Under the pieces are notes generated by a model that worked only from the letters and a program-made list of their open reading frames with translations, did not search any database and had not been told where the DNA came from. From positions 930,001-994,000 of the forward strand of contig NZ_JABANC010000001.1 in assembly GCF_012931685.1 (NCBI RefSeq): DNA of 64,000 bases. Direction: 5' to 3'. Position numbers and translations under genes: made by a program. Position 1 is the first letter of the stretch; the number at the start of each line of letters is the position of its first letter. This DNA is from Hanstruepera ponticola (GTDB lineage Bacteria; Bacteroidota; Bacteroidia; Flavobacteriales; Flavobacteriaceae). Positions 34,040 through 44,235 of the stretch are shown here, in pieces.

Positions 34040-36880
34040 ATGAAATCTAAATTATTATCTACTTTTTTTATAGTATCATCAATTTTTGTTTTTGCTCAAC
34101 AACCAGCATCATCCCCAAATGAGGTTTTAGAGGCTTTAAACAGTAAACAGGATTTACAGAAAAATTCTTTAGTAAAAAACATTCCATTTAAAAATATTGG
34201 CCCAACAATCATGAGTGGTCGCGTTGTAGATATTGACGTAAACCCAGATAACCCAACCGAGTTTTACGTTGGCTATGCTTCTGGAGGCGTTTGGCATACT
34301 ACGAATAATGGCTCTACATTCTCACCAATTTTAGACTCATCAGACACCCAAAATGTAGGTGATATTGCAGTCGATTGGAATAGCAAAACCATTTGGGTAG
34401 GAACTGGCGAAAATAATTCATCGCGCTCCAGTTATGCTGGAATAGGCATATTAAAATCAACTGATAATGGTGAGACTTGGGAAAATATGGGATTGCCAGA
34501 TTCCCATCATATTGGTCGTATGTTAATTAATCCTAATAATCCAGATGAGGTTGTTATAGGGGTTATAGGACATTTATACACGCCTAATGATGAACGTGGT
34601 GTTTTTAAAACCACTGATGGGGGAAAAACTTGGAACAAAACTTTGTTTATTGATTCAGAAACTGGAGTAATAGATGTACAACATGCACCCGGAAACTTCA
34701 AAGTAATGTATGCATCATCTTGGACTCGCGATAGAAAAGCTTGGAATTTTTCAGGAAGCGGAAATGGTTCTGCAATCTATAAAAGTACAGACGCTGGTGA
34801 TACTTGGGAAAAAATATCTATAGAAAACAGTGGTTTTCCAACGGGGAATGGTGTTGGTAGAATAGGTTTAGCTGTTTATGATGAAAACACAATTTATGCT
34901 TTGCATGATAATCAGTTTAATCGTCCGAAATCAGATGAAAAAGAAGAACGCAGAGGTCTTTCTAAAGACGATTTCAAAGCCATGACGGTTGAAGATTTTC
35001 TAAAATTAGATGATAAAAAACTCAATAATTACCTTAAGAATAATAATTTTCAAGAGAAATATCGAGCGGAAAGTGTCAAGCAAATGGTTAAAAGTGGAGC
35101 GGTTAAACCAATTGATTTGGCACGTTATTTAGAAGACGCTAATGCCATGTTATTTGACACACCAGTTATAGGTGCTGAAGTTTATAAAAGCACTGATGGT
35201 GGGAAAACCTGGAAAAAAACACATGAGGATTATTTAGATGGTGTTTTCTTTAGTTACGGCTATTATTTTGGTGAAATTCGTGTAGATACACAAAACCCAG
35301 ATGCTATATATGTAATGGGAGTCCCTATTATTAAATCGAAAGATGGTGGTAAAACGTTTACATCAATAAGTAGAGAAAATGTACATGCAGATCATCAAGC
35401 ACTTTGGGTTAATCCAAACAGCTCTGGACATTTAATAAACGGAAATGATGGTGGTCTAAACATGAGTTATGACGATGGTGAGAATTGGGAAAAACTGAAT
35501 GTCAATTCGGTTGGGCAATTTTATACGGTTAATGTTGATAATCAAAAACCCTATAATGTATATGGAGGCCTACAAGATAATGGTGTTTGGGTTGGATCGC
35601 ACAGTTCAAGCGTAAATAAAAGCTGGCAACAAAGTGGGCAAAACCCTTGGGAAAGCATAATGGGTGGTGATGGCATGCAGGTTCAAATAGATAGTAGAAA
35701 TCCTAACATCGTTTACACAGGGTTTCAATTTGGAATATATTTTAGAATAAACAGAGAAACTAGCGAGAATGCCAACATTCAACCAAAACATCAATTGGGA
35801 GAAAGTCCATATCGCTTTAATTGGCAAACCCCTATTTTATTGTCACCTCATAATCAAGATATCTTATACATGGGTGGAAATAAACTTATGCGTTCTATGA
35901 ATCAAGGAAACGATTGGCAAGCTATTAGCCCAGATTTAACGTCTGGAGGTAAGCAAGGAAATGTTGCATACGGTACAATTACGAGTATTAGCGAATCACC
36001 ATTTCAATTTGGGTTAATTTATGTTGGAAGTGATGATGGGTTTGTTCATCTTACAAAAGATGGTGGTGGAAGTTGGAACCGCATTTCAAATAGTTTTCCA
36101 AAAGATTTATGGGTAAGTCGCGTAATAGCTTCTCAACATAAAAAAGAGCGTGCTTATGTAACGTTAAATGGCTATCGTTGGGATGATTTTAATACCTATA
36201 TCTATATGTCTGACGATTATGGACAGACATGGAAAAGTATTAGTTCAAACATACCAAACTCTCCAGTAAATGTGATAAAAGAAGATCCTAAAAATGAACA
36301 TGTTTTGTATGCTGGTACTGATAATGGTGCTTATGTTTCTTTCAATAAAGGAAATTCTTGGGAAGCGTTTTCAAACGGATTACCAAATGTTGCCGTTCAT
36401 GATTTGGTTATTCATCCTGAAGCTAATGATTTAGTTCTTGGAACACACGGAAGAAGCATCTATTTAGCCAATATTGAGCCATTGCAGAATATGAATCCAA
36501 AAATGATGGAAAAATCTATAACTCTTTTTGATATGGATAATATAAGACGTTCTTGGAATTGGGGAAGTTCATGGAGTCAATTTTTAGAGCCTTATGAACC
36601 ATCAGTGGACATTAAGATTTTCGCAAAAAATGATGGAAGTGAAACTATTAAGATTCTTTCAGAAAGTGGTGTAGAATTGAACGAGATAAAAGCCAATTTA
36701 GATAAAGGTTTTAACTATATAGAATATGATTTGACTATGACAGAAAAAGGTAGAAAAGCCTTAATGAAAGGAAATTCAGAAATTGATATTTCAAAATCTC
36801 AAAATGAGAAGTATTATTTACCAAAAGGCAAGTATACTATAGTTGTTAACAACCAACAAACAACTCTTGAGATTAAATAA
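34040..36880 (+). CDS. Large secreted BNR/VPS10-like repeat protein
   Basis: A 946-residue exported protein with signal peptide 1-20 (ends FAQ). It carries many BNR/sortilin-type repeats of the form IYKSTDGGKTW, ILKSTDNGETW, VYKSTDGGKTW and IYMSDDYGQTWKS, spread over two halves with a charged helical insertion at about 295-375. This is the layout of Bacteroidota proteins usually labelled glycosyl hydrolase (VPS10 or WD40/YVTN/BNR-like), where two ten-bladed or seven-bladed propellers are joined. No catalytic residues can be assigned. The C-terminal segment (about 840-946) is a beta-sandwich-like module ending YTIVVNNQQTTLEIK, possibly FlgD-like; no clear T9SS Lys-rich tail. Role unknown. Confidence 0.8.
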   Translation: MKSKLLSTFFIVSSIFVFAQQPASSPNEVLEALNSKQDLQKNSLVKNIPFKNIGPTIMSGRVVDIDVNPDNPTEFYVGYASGGVWHTTNNGSTFSPILDSSDTQNVGDIAVDWNSKTIWVGTGENNSSRSSYAGIGILKSTDNGETWENMGLPDSHHIGRMLINPNNPDEVVIGVIGHLYTPNDERGVFKTTDGGKTWNKTLFIDSETGVIDVQHAPGNFKVMYASSWTRDRKAWNFSGSGNGSAIYKSTDAGDTWEKISIENSGFPTGNGVGRIGLAVYDENTIYALHDNQFNRPKSDEKEERRGLSKDDFKAMTVEDFLKLDDKKLNNYLKNNNFQEKYRAESVKQMVKSGAVKPIDLARYLEDANAMLFDTPVIGAEVYKSTDGGKTWKKTHEDYLDGVFFSYGYYFGEIRVDTQNPDAIYVMGVPIIKSKDGGKTFTSISRENVHADHQALWVNPNSSGHLINGNDGGLNMSYDDGENWEKLNVNSVGQFYTVNVDNQKPYNVYGGLQDNGVWVGSHSSSVNKSWQQSGQNPWESIMGGDGMQVQIDSRNPNIVYTGFQFGIYFRINRETSENANIQPKHQLGESPYRFNWQTPILLSPHNQDILYMGGNKLMRSMNQGNDWQAISPDLTSGGKQGNVAYGTITSISESPFQFGLIYVGSDDGFVHLTKDGGGSWNRISNSFPKDLWVSRVIASQHKKERAYVTLNGYRWDDFNTYIYMSDDYGQTWKSISSNIPNSPVNVIKEDPKNEHVLYAGTDNGAYVSFNKGNSWEAFSNGLPNVAVHDLVIHPEANDLVLGTHGRSIYLANIEPLQNMNPKMMEKSITLFDMDNIRRSWNWGSSWSQFLEPYEPSVDIKIFAKNDGSETIKILSESGVELNEIKANLDKGFNYIEYDLTMTEKGRKALMKGNSEIDISKSQNEKYYLPKGKYTIVVNNQQTTLEIK

Positions 36881-36894
36881 TATACTAATTTTAG

Positions 36895-36902
36895 TATATT
36901 TG
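36895..36902 (+). promoter_or_regulatory. Putative -7 element for the 36930 lipoprotein
   Basis: TATATTTG matches TAnnTTTG, 27 bases before the start at 36930. A TTG at 36867-36869 is 25 bases upstream, a little far. The lipoprotein may therefore be transcribed separately from the BNR gene. Confidence 0.4.
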
Positions 36903-36929
36903 AGTTAATATCATAAACACCCAAATCTT

Positions 36930-37808
36930 ATGAAAACAATAAAATTAATTTTTAGTATTTGTCTTTTAGCTTTTTTTTCTTGTAGCGATGATTCTTCAGA
37001 TAATCCGCCACCAGGAAATAATACTTCGGAAGCTAATTTGGTCATCAAGTTTAAATTCGATCCTAATCAAGTACGTTTAGATAATTTAGGAGAACCAGCA
37101 AGTATTCCAAGCGGTAATGCAGCACAATCGCCAGATTTCGCTATGATGAGCGCTAATTACATTGAATTTGCACCAACAGCTACAACCTTCTTAGGACAGG
37201 GCGAAATCATTTTTGAAGGCCCTAAAACTACAACTGGAGGTGATGAAGCCATCGATTTTCAGAATGCAACGTTTGCAGGTCATAACGAAACTTTTTTGAC
37301 TATTCCATTAAGTGACGTTTCTGCTGGAAATTACGAATGGGTAAGAATTTCATTAGCTTATCAAGAAGGTGAAATAGACTTTTTACTTAACGGAACAGAT
37401 TATACTGGAACATTAGCAAGTTTTGTAGGATTCAACACCTATATTTCGTCATTCGATTTAAATGGTGAGATGGTTGATGTTAATGCAAATAAGCTTCAAG
37501 GTTTTTGGGCATTTGAATCTAATGGATTTCTATCTCAAGGTCAAGCACCTCCTGGTGCAACAACAGTCCCAAACCCACTTTTTGATACGTCACCAGTACC
37601 TCAAGGTTCTTGTGTAGTAACTGGTCAGTTTGCAAATGGCTTAACCATCACTGGTAATGAAACACAAGATGTTGTTGTTACGTTGTCGTTTTCGGTTAAT
37701 AATAGTTTTGAGTGGACCGAAGTTAATACAGATGGAAAATATGAACCACAAGCAGGAGAACAAGTTGTAGATATGGGATTACGTGGATTAATTCCGTCTG
37801 TAGAATAA
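36930..37808 (+). CDS. Lipoprotein of unknown function
   Basis: A 292-residue lipoprotein (lipobox FFSCSDDSSDN, Cys18) with a Pro/Asn linker. The body is all-beta in character: NLVIKFKFDPNQVRLDN, MMSANYIEFAPT, LTIPLSDVSAGNYEWVRISLAYQ and a C-terminal VVTLSFSVNNSFEWTE. It ends GLRGLIPSVE. The arrangement recalls small beta-sandwich lipoproteins, and very distantly the MbnP fold, but there is no WxW motif. I do not recognise a family. It follows the BNR protein by 49 bases and ends at a clear terminator, so the two may form a unit. Confidence 0.72.
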   Translation: MKTIKLIFSICLLAFFSCSDDSSDNPPPGNNTSEANLVIKFKFDPNQVRLDNLGEPASIPSGNAAQSPDFAMMSANYIEFAPTATTFLGQGEIIFEGPKTTTGGDEAIDFQNATFAGHNETFLTIPLSDVSAGNYEWVRISLAYQEGEIDFLLNGTDYTGTLASFVGFNTYISSFDLNGEMVDVNANKLQGFWAFESNGFLSQGQAPPGATTVPNPLFDTSPVPQGSCVVTGQFANGLTITGNETQDVVVTLSFSVNNSFEWTEVNTDGKYEPQAGEQVVDMGLRGLIPSVE

Positions 37809-37831
37809 TTAATAAAAATAGTGATATATAG

Positions 37832-37862
37832 GCCTATCGCTCTAGTAGATAGGCTTTTTTTT
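37832..37862 (+). terminator. Intrinsic terminator
   Basis: GCCTATC (37832-37838) pairs with GATAGGC (37848-37854), followed by eight T. It ends the lipoprotein transcript before the sdh operon. Confidence 0.9.
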
Positions 37863-37909
37863 GTCTCTGTTTAAAATCATTCTAAATATGCATTTATAGT
37901 GGTCGGACT

Positions 37910-37940
37910 TTGTCTAGATGTCTTTTGTGGCGTATCTTTG
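37910..37940 (+). promoter_or_regulatory. Promoter of sdhCAB with both -33 and -7 boxes
   Basis: TTG at 37910-37912 and TATCTTTG at 37933-37940 are separated by 20 bases, a good fit to the Bacteroidota TTG-N17-23-TAnnTTTG promoter. The sdhC start is 25 bases after the -7 box. This is the best-formed promoter seen in the window. Confidence 0.7.
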
Positions 37941-37964
37941 TTGAGATAAAAATAAACTTCAACA

Positions 37965-38642
37965 ATGAGCGGAATTTTGAATTCTTCGATTGGAAGAAAA
38001 GTAGCCATGGCACTTTCGGCTTTCTTCCTTATGATTTTTTTATTGCAACATTTTATAATTAACTCATTGTCAGTTATTAATCCTGACACTTTCAATGAGG
38101 TTTCTCATTTTATGGGAACCAATTGGTTAATTCAATATGTTATGCAACCTATTTTAATTTTCGGTGTGATTTTCCATTTTGTAATGGGATTTGCTCTAGA
38201 AATTAAAAATAAACGTGCCAGACAAATAAGTTATGCTAGAAACAATGGCGCAGCAAATTCAACTTGGATGAGTAGAAACATGATTTACAGTGGTCTATTT
38301 ATTCTAATTTTCTTAATAATTCACTTTATAGATTTCTGGATTCCAGAAATCAATACCAAGTATATTCAAGGTGATATGTCAGGTCTATTAGCAGATGGCG
38401 AAGGGTTTCGTTATTATGAAGAATTGGTTCATAAATTTGAACCTATATGGCGTGTTGCGTTGTACTGTATTGGTTTTGTGTTTTTAGCATTGCATTTATT
38501 ACACGGATTTATGTCGGCTTTCCAATCGGTTGGAGCCAATAATAAATATACAAACGCATTAAAAGGTTTTGGTAAGGCTTACTCTATTCTAGTTCCATTA
38601 GGATTTGTAGTTATAGCATTGTTCCACCATTTTAATCATTAA
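37965..38642 (+). CDS. sdhC: Succinate dehydrogenase/fumarate reductase cytochrome b subunit
   Basis: A 225-residue membrane anchor with about five membrane helices, of the b-type found in Bacteroidota (a single fused subunit, so no SdhD is expected). Candidate heme-ligating His residues lie in the helices ([47 protein letters not shown]). It holds the catalytic subunits to the inner membrane and passes electrons to menaquinone. It is first in a tight sdhCAB operon; sdhA begins 14 bases later. Confidence 0.93.
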   Translation: MSGILNSSIGRKVAMALSAFFLMIFLLQHFIINSLSVINPDTFNEVSHFMGTNWLIQYVMQPILIFGVIFHFVMGFALEIKNKRARQISYARNNGAANSTWMSRNMIYSGLFILIFLIIHFIDFWIPEINTKYIQGDMSGLLADGEGFRYYEELVHKFEPIWRVALYCIGFVFLALHLLHGFMSAFQSVGANNKYTNALKGFGKAYSILVPLGFVVIALFHHFNH

Positions 38643-38656
38643 AAATACATCTAAAT

Positions 38657-40654
38657 ATGGCTTTAGATTCTAAAATACCAAAAGGACCACTAGCAGATAA
38701 GTGGACTAATCATAAAAATAATATAAATCTGGTAAACCCAGCTAATAAACGTCTTATTGATGTAATTGTGGTAGGTACAGGTTTAGCGGGAGGTTCTGCT
38801 GCCGCAACATTAGCTGAATTAGGTTATAATGTAAAAGCATTTTGTTTCCAAGATTCACCGCGACGTGCGCACTCAATTGCTGCTCAAGGTGGAATTAATG
38901 CTGCCAAAAACTATCAAGGCGATGGTGATTCTACTTACCGTTTGTTTTATGATACAGTGAAAGGTGGTGATTATCGCTCGAGAGAAGCAAATGTTTATCG
39001 TTTAGCAGAAGTATCTGCAAATATTATAGATCAATGTGTGGCACAAGGTGTCCCTTTTGCTAGAGAATATGGTGGGTTATTAGATAACCGTTCATTTGGA
39101 GGCGTTTTAGTATCGCGTACGTTTTATGCTGCTGGACAAACAGGTCAGCAATTATTGTTAGGCGCATACTCGGCATTAAACCGTCAGATTGGACGTGGTA
39201 AAGTTAAAATGTACAACCGTCATGAAATGCTAGATGTTGTTATTGTTGATGGTAAAGCAAGAGGTATAATAACACGTAATTTAGTGACTGGAGAAATTGA
39301 AAGGCATTCAGCTCACGCTGTAGTTCTTGGAACAGGTGGTTACGGAAATGTATTTTTCCTATCCACTAACGCCATGGGAAGTAACGTAACTGCAGCTTGG
39401 AAAGCTCACAAACGTGGTGCTTATTTTGCTAACCCATGTTACACGCAAATTCACCCAACATGTATTCCAGTTTCGGGAGATCATCAGTCTAAATTAACCT
39501 TAATGTCCGAATCCTTAAGAAATGATGGACGTATTTGGGTGCCAAAACATAAAAAAGATGTTGAAGCCATTCGTGCAGGAAAATTAAGACCTACACAAAT
39601 AGCCGAAGAGGATAGAGACTATTATTTAGAACGTCGTTATCCTGCATTTGGTAATTTAGTACCTCGTGATGTGGCGTCTCGCGCTGCAAAAGAACGTTGC
39701 GATGCTGGTTACGGTGTTAATGCAACAGGTGAAGCTGTTTATTTAGATTTTGCTGCGGCATTCATGCGTTACGGAAAAGAGGTGGCTCACGTGAGAGGAC
39801 TTGATGAGAATGATGATGCTTTAGTGAAGAAATTAGGACAGGAAGTCGTAAAAACAAAGTACGGTAACCTATTCCAGATGTACGAAAAAATCGTGGATCA
39901 AAATCCATATGAAACCCCAATGATGATTTATCCAGCGGTACATTACACTATGGGTGGTGTATGGGTAGATTATAACTTGCAAACTACTGTTCCTGGATTG
40001 TATTGTATAGGAGAAGCTAATTTCTCTGATCATGGAGCTAACAGACTTGGTGCTTCGGCATTAATGCAAGGATTAGCAGATGGTTACTTTGTATTGCCTT
40101 ATACTATTGGTGATTATTTAGCTGATGATATCCGAACAGGACCAATTGCAACAGACACACCTGAATTCGATGAAGCTGAAAAGAGTGTTCGCAAAAATAT
40201 AGAACATTTAATTAATAATAACGGAACGCACTCTGTTGATCATTTCCATAAGCGTTTAGGAAAAATTATGTGGAATAAATGCGGTATGGCTCGAAATGCT
40301 GAAGATCTTAAATCTGCAATTAATGAGATTGCCGAATTAAGAGCAGAATTTTGGAAGGATGTTAGAGTTCCTGGTACAAATGACGAGTTTAATGAAGAAT
40401 TAGCAAAAGCATTACGTGTAGCTGACTTTTTGGAATTAGGTGAGTTATTTGCAAAAGATGCATTATTAAGAGAAGAATCAGCTGGTGGACACTTTAGAGA
40501 AGAATATCAAACGCCAGAAGGAGAAGCCATGAGAAGAAAGGAATTCCAATTTGTTTCTGCATGGGAATACAAAGGCGAACCAAAAGATGCCGTATTGCAC
40601 AAAGAAGATTTGGTTTACGAAAATATTGAAGTAAAAGAAAGAAGTTATAAATAA
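38657..40654 (+). CDS. sdhA: Succinate dehydrogenase/fumarate reductase flavoprotein subunit
   Basis: A 665-residue catalytic subunit. The FAD-binding [20 protein letters not shown] is near residue 36, and the covalent-FAD and substrate region [14 protein letters not shown] carries the conserved His. Other family blocks are [40 protein letters not shown]-like [11 protein letters not shown] and [18 protein letters not shown]. It oxidises succinate (or reduces fumarate). The length of about 665 fits the Bacteroidota/B-type enzyme, longer than the E. coli form. It is followed by sdhB after 10 bases. Confidence 0.95.
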   Translation: MALDSKIPKGPLADKWTNHKNNINLVNPANKRLIDVIVVGTGLAGGSAAATLAELGYNVKAFCFQDSPRRAHSIAAQGGINAAKNYQGDGDSTYRLFYDTVKGGDYRSREANVYRLAEVSANIIDQCVAQGVPFAREYGGLLDNRSFGGVLVSRTFYAAGQTGQQLLLGAYSALNRQIGRGKVKMYNRHEMLDVVIVDGKARGIITRNLVTGEIERHSAHAVVLGTGGYGNVFFLSTNAMGSNVTAAWKAHKRGAYFANPCYTQIHPTCIPVSGDHQSKLTLMSESLRNDGRIWVPKHKKDVEAIRAGKLRPTQIAEEDRDYYLERRYPAFGNLVPRDVASRAAKERCDAGYGVNATGEAVYLDFAAAFMRYGKEVAHVRGLDENDDALVKKLGQEVVKTKYGNLFQMYEKIVDQNPYETPMMIYPAVHYTMGGVWVDYNLQTTVPGLYCIGEANFSDHGANRLGASALMQGLADGYFVLPYTIGDYLADDIRTGPIATDTPEFDEAEKSVRKNIEHLINNNGTHSVDHFHKRLGKIMWNKCGMARNAEDLKSAINEIAELRAEFWKDVRVPGTNDEFNEELAKALRVADFLELGELFAKDALLREESAGGHFREEYQTPEGEAMRRKEFQFVSAWEYKGEPKDAVLHKEDLVYENIEVKERSYK

Positions 40655-40664
40655 AAGGAAAGCT

Positions 40665-41411
40665 ATGAATTTAACGTTAAAAATTTGGCGTCAAAAAAAC
40701 GCTAACGATAAAGGTAAAATGGTTGATTATCCCATTAGTGATGTATCTCCTGATATGTCTTTCCTTGAAATGTTAGATGTTTTAAATGAGAGTTTAGTAC
40801 AGAAAAATGAAGAGCCAGTAGCATTTGATCATGATTGTCGTGAAGGTATCTGCGGTATGTGTTCATTATATATTAATGGCGAAGCCCATGGTCCTGATAG
40901 AGGCATTACAACGTGTCAATTACATATGCGTATGTTTAAGGATGGTGATACAATCACTATTGAACCTTTTAGAGCTACAGCATTTCCAGTAATAAAGGAT
41001 TTAGTTGTAGATCGCAGTGCTTTTGATCGTATTCAACACGCTGGGGGATTTATCTCCGTAAATACTTCTGGTAATACCATTGATGCGAATGCTATTCCAA
41101 TTAATAAACATGATGCAGACGAATCATTTGAAGCAGCAATGTGTATTGGTTGTGGTGCTTGTGTAGCTAGTTGTAAAAATTCAAGCGCCATGTTATTTGT
41201 AGGTGCTAAAGTGTCTCAATTCGCTTTATTGCCTCAAGGACAAGTAGAAGCCACAGACCGTGTATTAAACATGGTTAAACAAATGGACGAAGAAGGATTT
41301 GGTAACTGTACCAATACTGGCGCCTGTGAAGTGGAATGTCCAAAAGGAATTTCCTTGGAGAACATAGCGCGTATGAATCGTGAATACCTAAAGGCTAGTT
41401 TAAAAGGGTAG
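40665..41411 (+). CDS. sdhB: Succinate dehydrogenase/fumarate reductase iron-sulfur subunit
   Basis: A 248-residue protein that carries electrons from FAD to the membrane subunit through three Fe-S clusters. The N-terminal plant-type 2Fe-2S site is [12 protein letters not shown] plus the later ITTC. The C-terminal clusters use [11 protein letters not shown] and the [14 protein letters not shown] block, in the usual order. Length is normal. It closes the sdhCAB operon, followed by a strong terminator. Confidence 0.95.
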   Translation: MNLTLKIWRQKNANDKGKMVDYPISDVSPDMSFLEMLDVLNESLVQKNEEPVAFDHDCREGICGMCSLYINGEAHGPDRGITTCQLHMRMFKDGDTITIEPFRATAFPVIKDLVVDRSAFDRIQHAGGFISVNTSGNTIDANAIPINKHDADESFEAAMCIGCGACVASCKNSSAMLFVGAKVSQFALLPQGQVEATDRVLNMVKQMDEEGFGNCTNTGACEVECPKGISLENIARMNREYLKASLKG

Positions 41412-41438
41412 TGAGCTTTAACAATATTATGTAAAAAT

Positions 41439-41465
41439 CTCAAGATTAATCTTGAGGTTTTTTGT
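41439..41465 (+). terminator. Terminator of sdhCAB
   Basis: CTCAAGAT (41439-41446) pairs with ATCTTGAG (41449-41456), followed by GTTTTTTTG. Confidence 0.88.
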
Positions 41466-41492
41466 TTCTTTACTCTAATAATCAACCAAAAA

Positions 41493-42425
41493 ATGAAAAG
41501 TTTTTCTACAATAATCATGTTACTGCTTCTAGGTTGTAGCATAAGTTGCACTGCACAAAAAAAAGAAGCAATTAGCACCACTGAAATAGCTTTTTTATAT
41601 AATACAGATTCATTATTACATCATGTTAGAATATTGTCATCAGATGTTTTTGAAGGCAGACGTACAGGAACAACAGGTGCATTAAAAGCCAAAGATTACA
41701 TAGTAAGTAAATTGCAAAAATTGCAGGTAAAACCACTTGTGGAAAACTATGAACAATCATTTTCATTTTCATCTAGAAAAAAGGACTATCAAGGTGTCAA
41801 TATTTTGGGCTTGATTTCGGGAAGTGATTATCCGGAAAAATATATTGTAATTAGTGCTCACTATGATCATGAAGGCATCAAAAATGGTCAGATTTATAAT
41901 GGGGCTGACGACGACGCTTCAGGTGTCAGTGCCATGTTGGCATTTGCAGAGTATTTTCAAAAACATCAACCTAAACATTCTGTGATTTTAGCATTTTTTG
42001 ATGCAGAAGAATTAGGGCTTCAAGGTTCTCGTTACTATGTGGATAATACTATTGTGCCGTTGGAAAGTATCAAACTCAACATGAATATGGACATGGTGAG
42101 TAGAAATGACAAAAACGAATTATACATAACCGGAGCTAGAGACAATGAAGCTTTTAAAAACGCCATAGAAAATCAAGATACTTCAGAGGGTTTTAAATTC
42201 TTAATGGGACATGACGGAAAAGATGGGAAACAAAACTGGACATTCTCATCAGATCATGGGTCGTTTTTTAGAAAGGGTATTCCGTTTTTATATTTTGGAG
42301 TTGAAGACCATAATGATTATCATAGGCCAACGGATGATTACGAAAATATCCACCCTGAATTTTATAAATTAGTAGTACAGAACATAATTTCTCTTTTTAC
42401 TGAAATTGATGCGCTAAACCTATAG
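41493..42425 (+). CDS. M28 family zinc peptidase, exported
   Basis: A 310-residue exocytoplasmic peptidase with signal peptide (LLLLGCSISCTAQ; Cys15 or Cys19 could be a lipobox). The M28 dinuclear-zinc ligands are in the normal order: VISAHYDHEG (His, then Asp), NGADDDASG (bridging Asp), FFDAEELGLQG (Glu-Glu), NMDMVSR (Asp) and a C-terminal EDHNDYHRPTDDY (His). It releases amino acids from peptides in the periplasm or at the surface. It begins 82 bases after the sdh operon, past the terminator, and precedes the MutS-like gene by 17 bases, so the two may be co-transcribed. Confidence 0.9.
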   Translation: MKSFSTIIMLLLLGCSISCTAQKKEAISTTEIAFLYNTDSLLHHVRILSSDVFEGRRTGTTGALKAKDYIVSKLQKLQVKPLVENYEQSFSFSSRKKDYQGVNILGLISGSDYPEKYIVISAHYDHEGIKNGQIYNGADDDASGVSAMLAFAEYFQKHQPKHSVILAFFDAEELGLQGSRYYVDNTIVPLESIKLNMNMDMVSRNDKNELYITGARDNEAFKNAIENQDTSEGFKFLMGHDGKDGKQNWTFSSDHGSFFRKGIPFLYFGVEDHNDYHRPTDDYENIHPEFYKLVVQNIISLFTEIDALNL

Positions 42426-42442
42426 CTATAAAAACAACTTTC

Positions 42443-44212
42443 ATGCAAAATCCGCAAGATTTTTATTCTGAACAATTAAATCATTATCAGAAAATTGTCA
42501 AGGATTTAAACAAACAACTTATTCAATTAAGCACGTTCCGTGTTCTGGTTTTTTTACTGACAGGATTTGGTGTTTATTTTCTATTTCCTAATTGGATTTT
42601 TGTGGCAATTGCAGGCGTTTTAGGAGTTGGCATTTTTTTGTTCTTATTATCAAAGTACACAAATGTAAAGTACAATCGTGATTTAAATAAAGCATTGGCG
42701 GTACTGAATGAAGACGAATTACAAATAGCTTCAGGTGATTTTCATCACAGACCCAATGGCAATCAATTTCAAGATCCTAAACATTTTTATAGTCTGGATA
42801 TAGACCTATTTGGAAAAGGATCTTTTTTTCAATTCATCAATAGAACGACCATTTCTGAAGGCACTCATTTATTGGCAGAACTTCTAAAAGCAAATACTAT
42901 TGAAAGCATTGAGACTAGACAAGAGGCTATCAAAGAACTGGCTCAAAAACCAACATGGCGACAAAATTATTCTGCTGCTTCCAGTTTGATTCAGGTTGAA
43001 ACGTCTGCAGGCGATATTATTGCTTGGTTAAAAAACCATAAACCATTTTTACCACAAATCATGCGTTGGCTACCTATGGCTTTTGGGTTAGCTTCAATCA
43101 TTTTAATTATACTTTCTGTAATTCAAATTATATCGCCCAGTTTAGTTGGTTATTGGCTGTTGTTGGGCTTTGCCATCACTGGAAAATATCTTAAAAAGAT
43201 TAATAGTTTGGCTTCCAATACTGATAAGGTTAAAGACACGTTTAAACAATACGCCACGTTGTTGGATAGTATTGAACAAGAATCTTTTGACTCCAAGCTA
43301 TTGCTAGATAAACAGCAGCAAATAGAATCTCATCACCAAAAGGCATCCGCTATTTTTAAACAGTTTTCAAGACATTTGGATGCGTTGGATAATAGAAATA
43401 ATATGATTGGTGCTATTTTGGGTAATGGTTTTTTTCTAACCGATTTAAAACATAGTTACAGAATAGAGCAGTGGATTACTAATCACCAGCAAACTGTTGC
43501 CAAATGGTTTGAAGTGGTTTCCTTTTTCGATGCTTACAATTCCTTGGGTAATTATGTGTTTAATCACCCAGAATACGTCTTCCCAGAAATAGTTGATACT
43601 AATCAAACCATTTCTGCAGAGGAACTGGGTCATCCTTTGTTAGATAAAACCAAACGGGTTAACAGCGACCTACAAATTGACAACAAAGAATTCTTTATTG
43701 TTACAGGAGCTAATATGGCTGGCAAGAGTACGTTTTTGCGGACCGTTTCTTTGCACATTGTTATGGCGAATGTAGGTTTACCGGTTTGCGCCAAATCGAG
43801 TGAATATCATCCCATTAAATTAATTACGAGTATGCGTACCAGCGATTCGTTAACTGATGATAGTAGCTATTTCTTTTCTGAATTAACACGCTTAAAATTC
43901 ATTGTAGATGAAATAGCCAAAGAGCCTTACTTTATTGTATTGGATGAAATTTTAAAGGGCACCAATTCCACTGACAAAGCTATTGGCTCTAAAAAGTTTG
44001 TGGAGAAATTGGTGGCTTCAAATGCTACGGGTATTATTGCCACGCACGATTTAAGCTTATGTGAGATTGAAAGCCAATTGGAGCCTGTAAAAAATTACTA
44101 TTTTGATGCACAAATTGTCAATGACGAACTCTTTTTTGATTATAAATTTAAAAAAGGTATTTGCCAGAATATGAATGCGAGTTTTTTATTGAAGAAGATG
44201 GAGATTGTTTAA
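42443..44212 (+). CDS. Membrane-bound MutS-like ATPase
   Basis: A 589-residue protein whose C-terminal 200 residues are the MutS ATPase domain: Walker A GANMAGKSTFLRT (about 422-434), MRTSDSLTDDSSYFFSE, Walker B YFIVLDEILKGTNSTDK and IIATHDLSL. It lacks the mismatch-binding Phe-x-Glu domain and instead has two pairs of membrane helices (about residues 32-73 and 210-250), separated by a soluble helical lever domain. This form, common in Bacteroidota, cannot be a normal mismatch sensor; its substrate and place at the membrane are unknown. A dispersed palindrome begins on the very next base after the stop codon. Confidence 0.85.
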   Translation: MQNPQDFYSEQLNHYQKIVKDLNKQLIQLSTFRVLVFLLTGFGVYFLFPNWIFVAIAGVLGVGIFLFLLSKYTNVKYNRDLNKALAVLNEDELQIASGDFHHRPNGNQFQDPKHFYSLDIDLFGKGSFFQFINRTTISEGTHLLAELLKANTIESIETRQEAIKELAQKPTWRQNYSAASSLIQVETSAGDIIAWLKNHKPFLPQIMRWLPMAFGLASIILIILSVIQIISPSLVGYWLLLGFAITGKYLKKINSLASNTDKVKDTFKQYATLLDSIEQESFDSKLLLDKQQQIESHHQKASAIFKQFSRHLDALDNRNNMIGAILGNGFFLTDLKHSYRIEQWITNHQQTVAKWFEVVSFFDAYNSLGNYVFNHPEYVFPEIVDTNQTISAEELGHPLLDKTKRVNSDLQIDNKEFFIVTGANMAGKSTFLRTVSLHIVMANVGLPVCAKSSEYHPIKLITSMRTSDSLTDDSSYFFSELTRLKFIVDEIAKEPYFIVLDEILKGTNSTDKAIGSKKFVEKLVASNATGIIATHDLSLCEIESQLEPVKNYYFDAQIVNDELFFDYKFKKGICQNMNASFLLKKMEIV

Positions 44213-44232
44213 ATTCCTGCGCAGGCAGGAAT
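44213..44232. repeat. Dispersed 20-bp palindrome, copy 1
   Basis: ATTCCTGCGCAGGCAGGAAT is a perfect 8-bp-arm hairpin with a 4-base loop. It abuts the stop codon of the MutS-like gene and sits before the convergent GldM-like gene. It is the same family as the repeats around the GIY-YIG gene. There is no T-run, so it is not a standard terminator. Confidence 0.8.
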
Positions 44233-44235
44233 CTC

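Noticed and set aside
36930-37808. Possible distant MbnP homologue
   Set aside because: There is a loosely similar beta pattern but no WxW motif and no diheme cytochrome next to it.
42443-44212. Calling it MutS or MutS2 repair protein
   Set aside because: The mismatch-binding and Smr domains are missing, and membrane helices are present.
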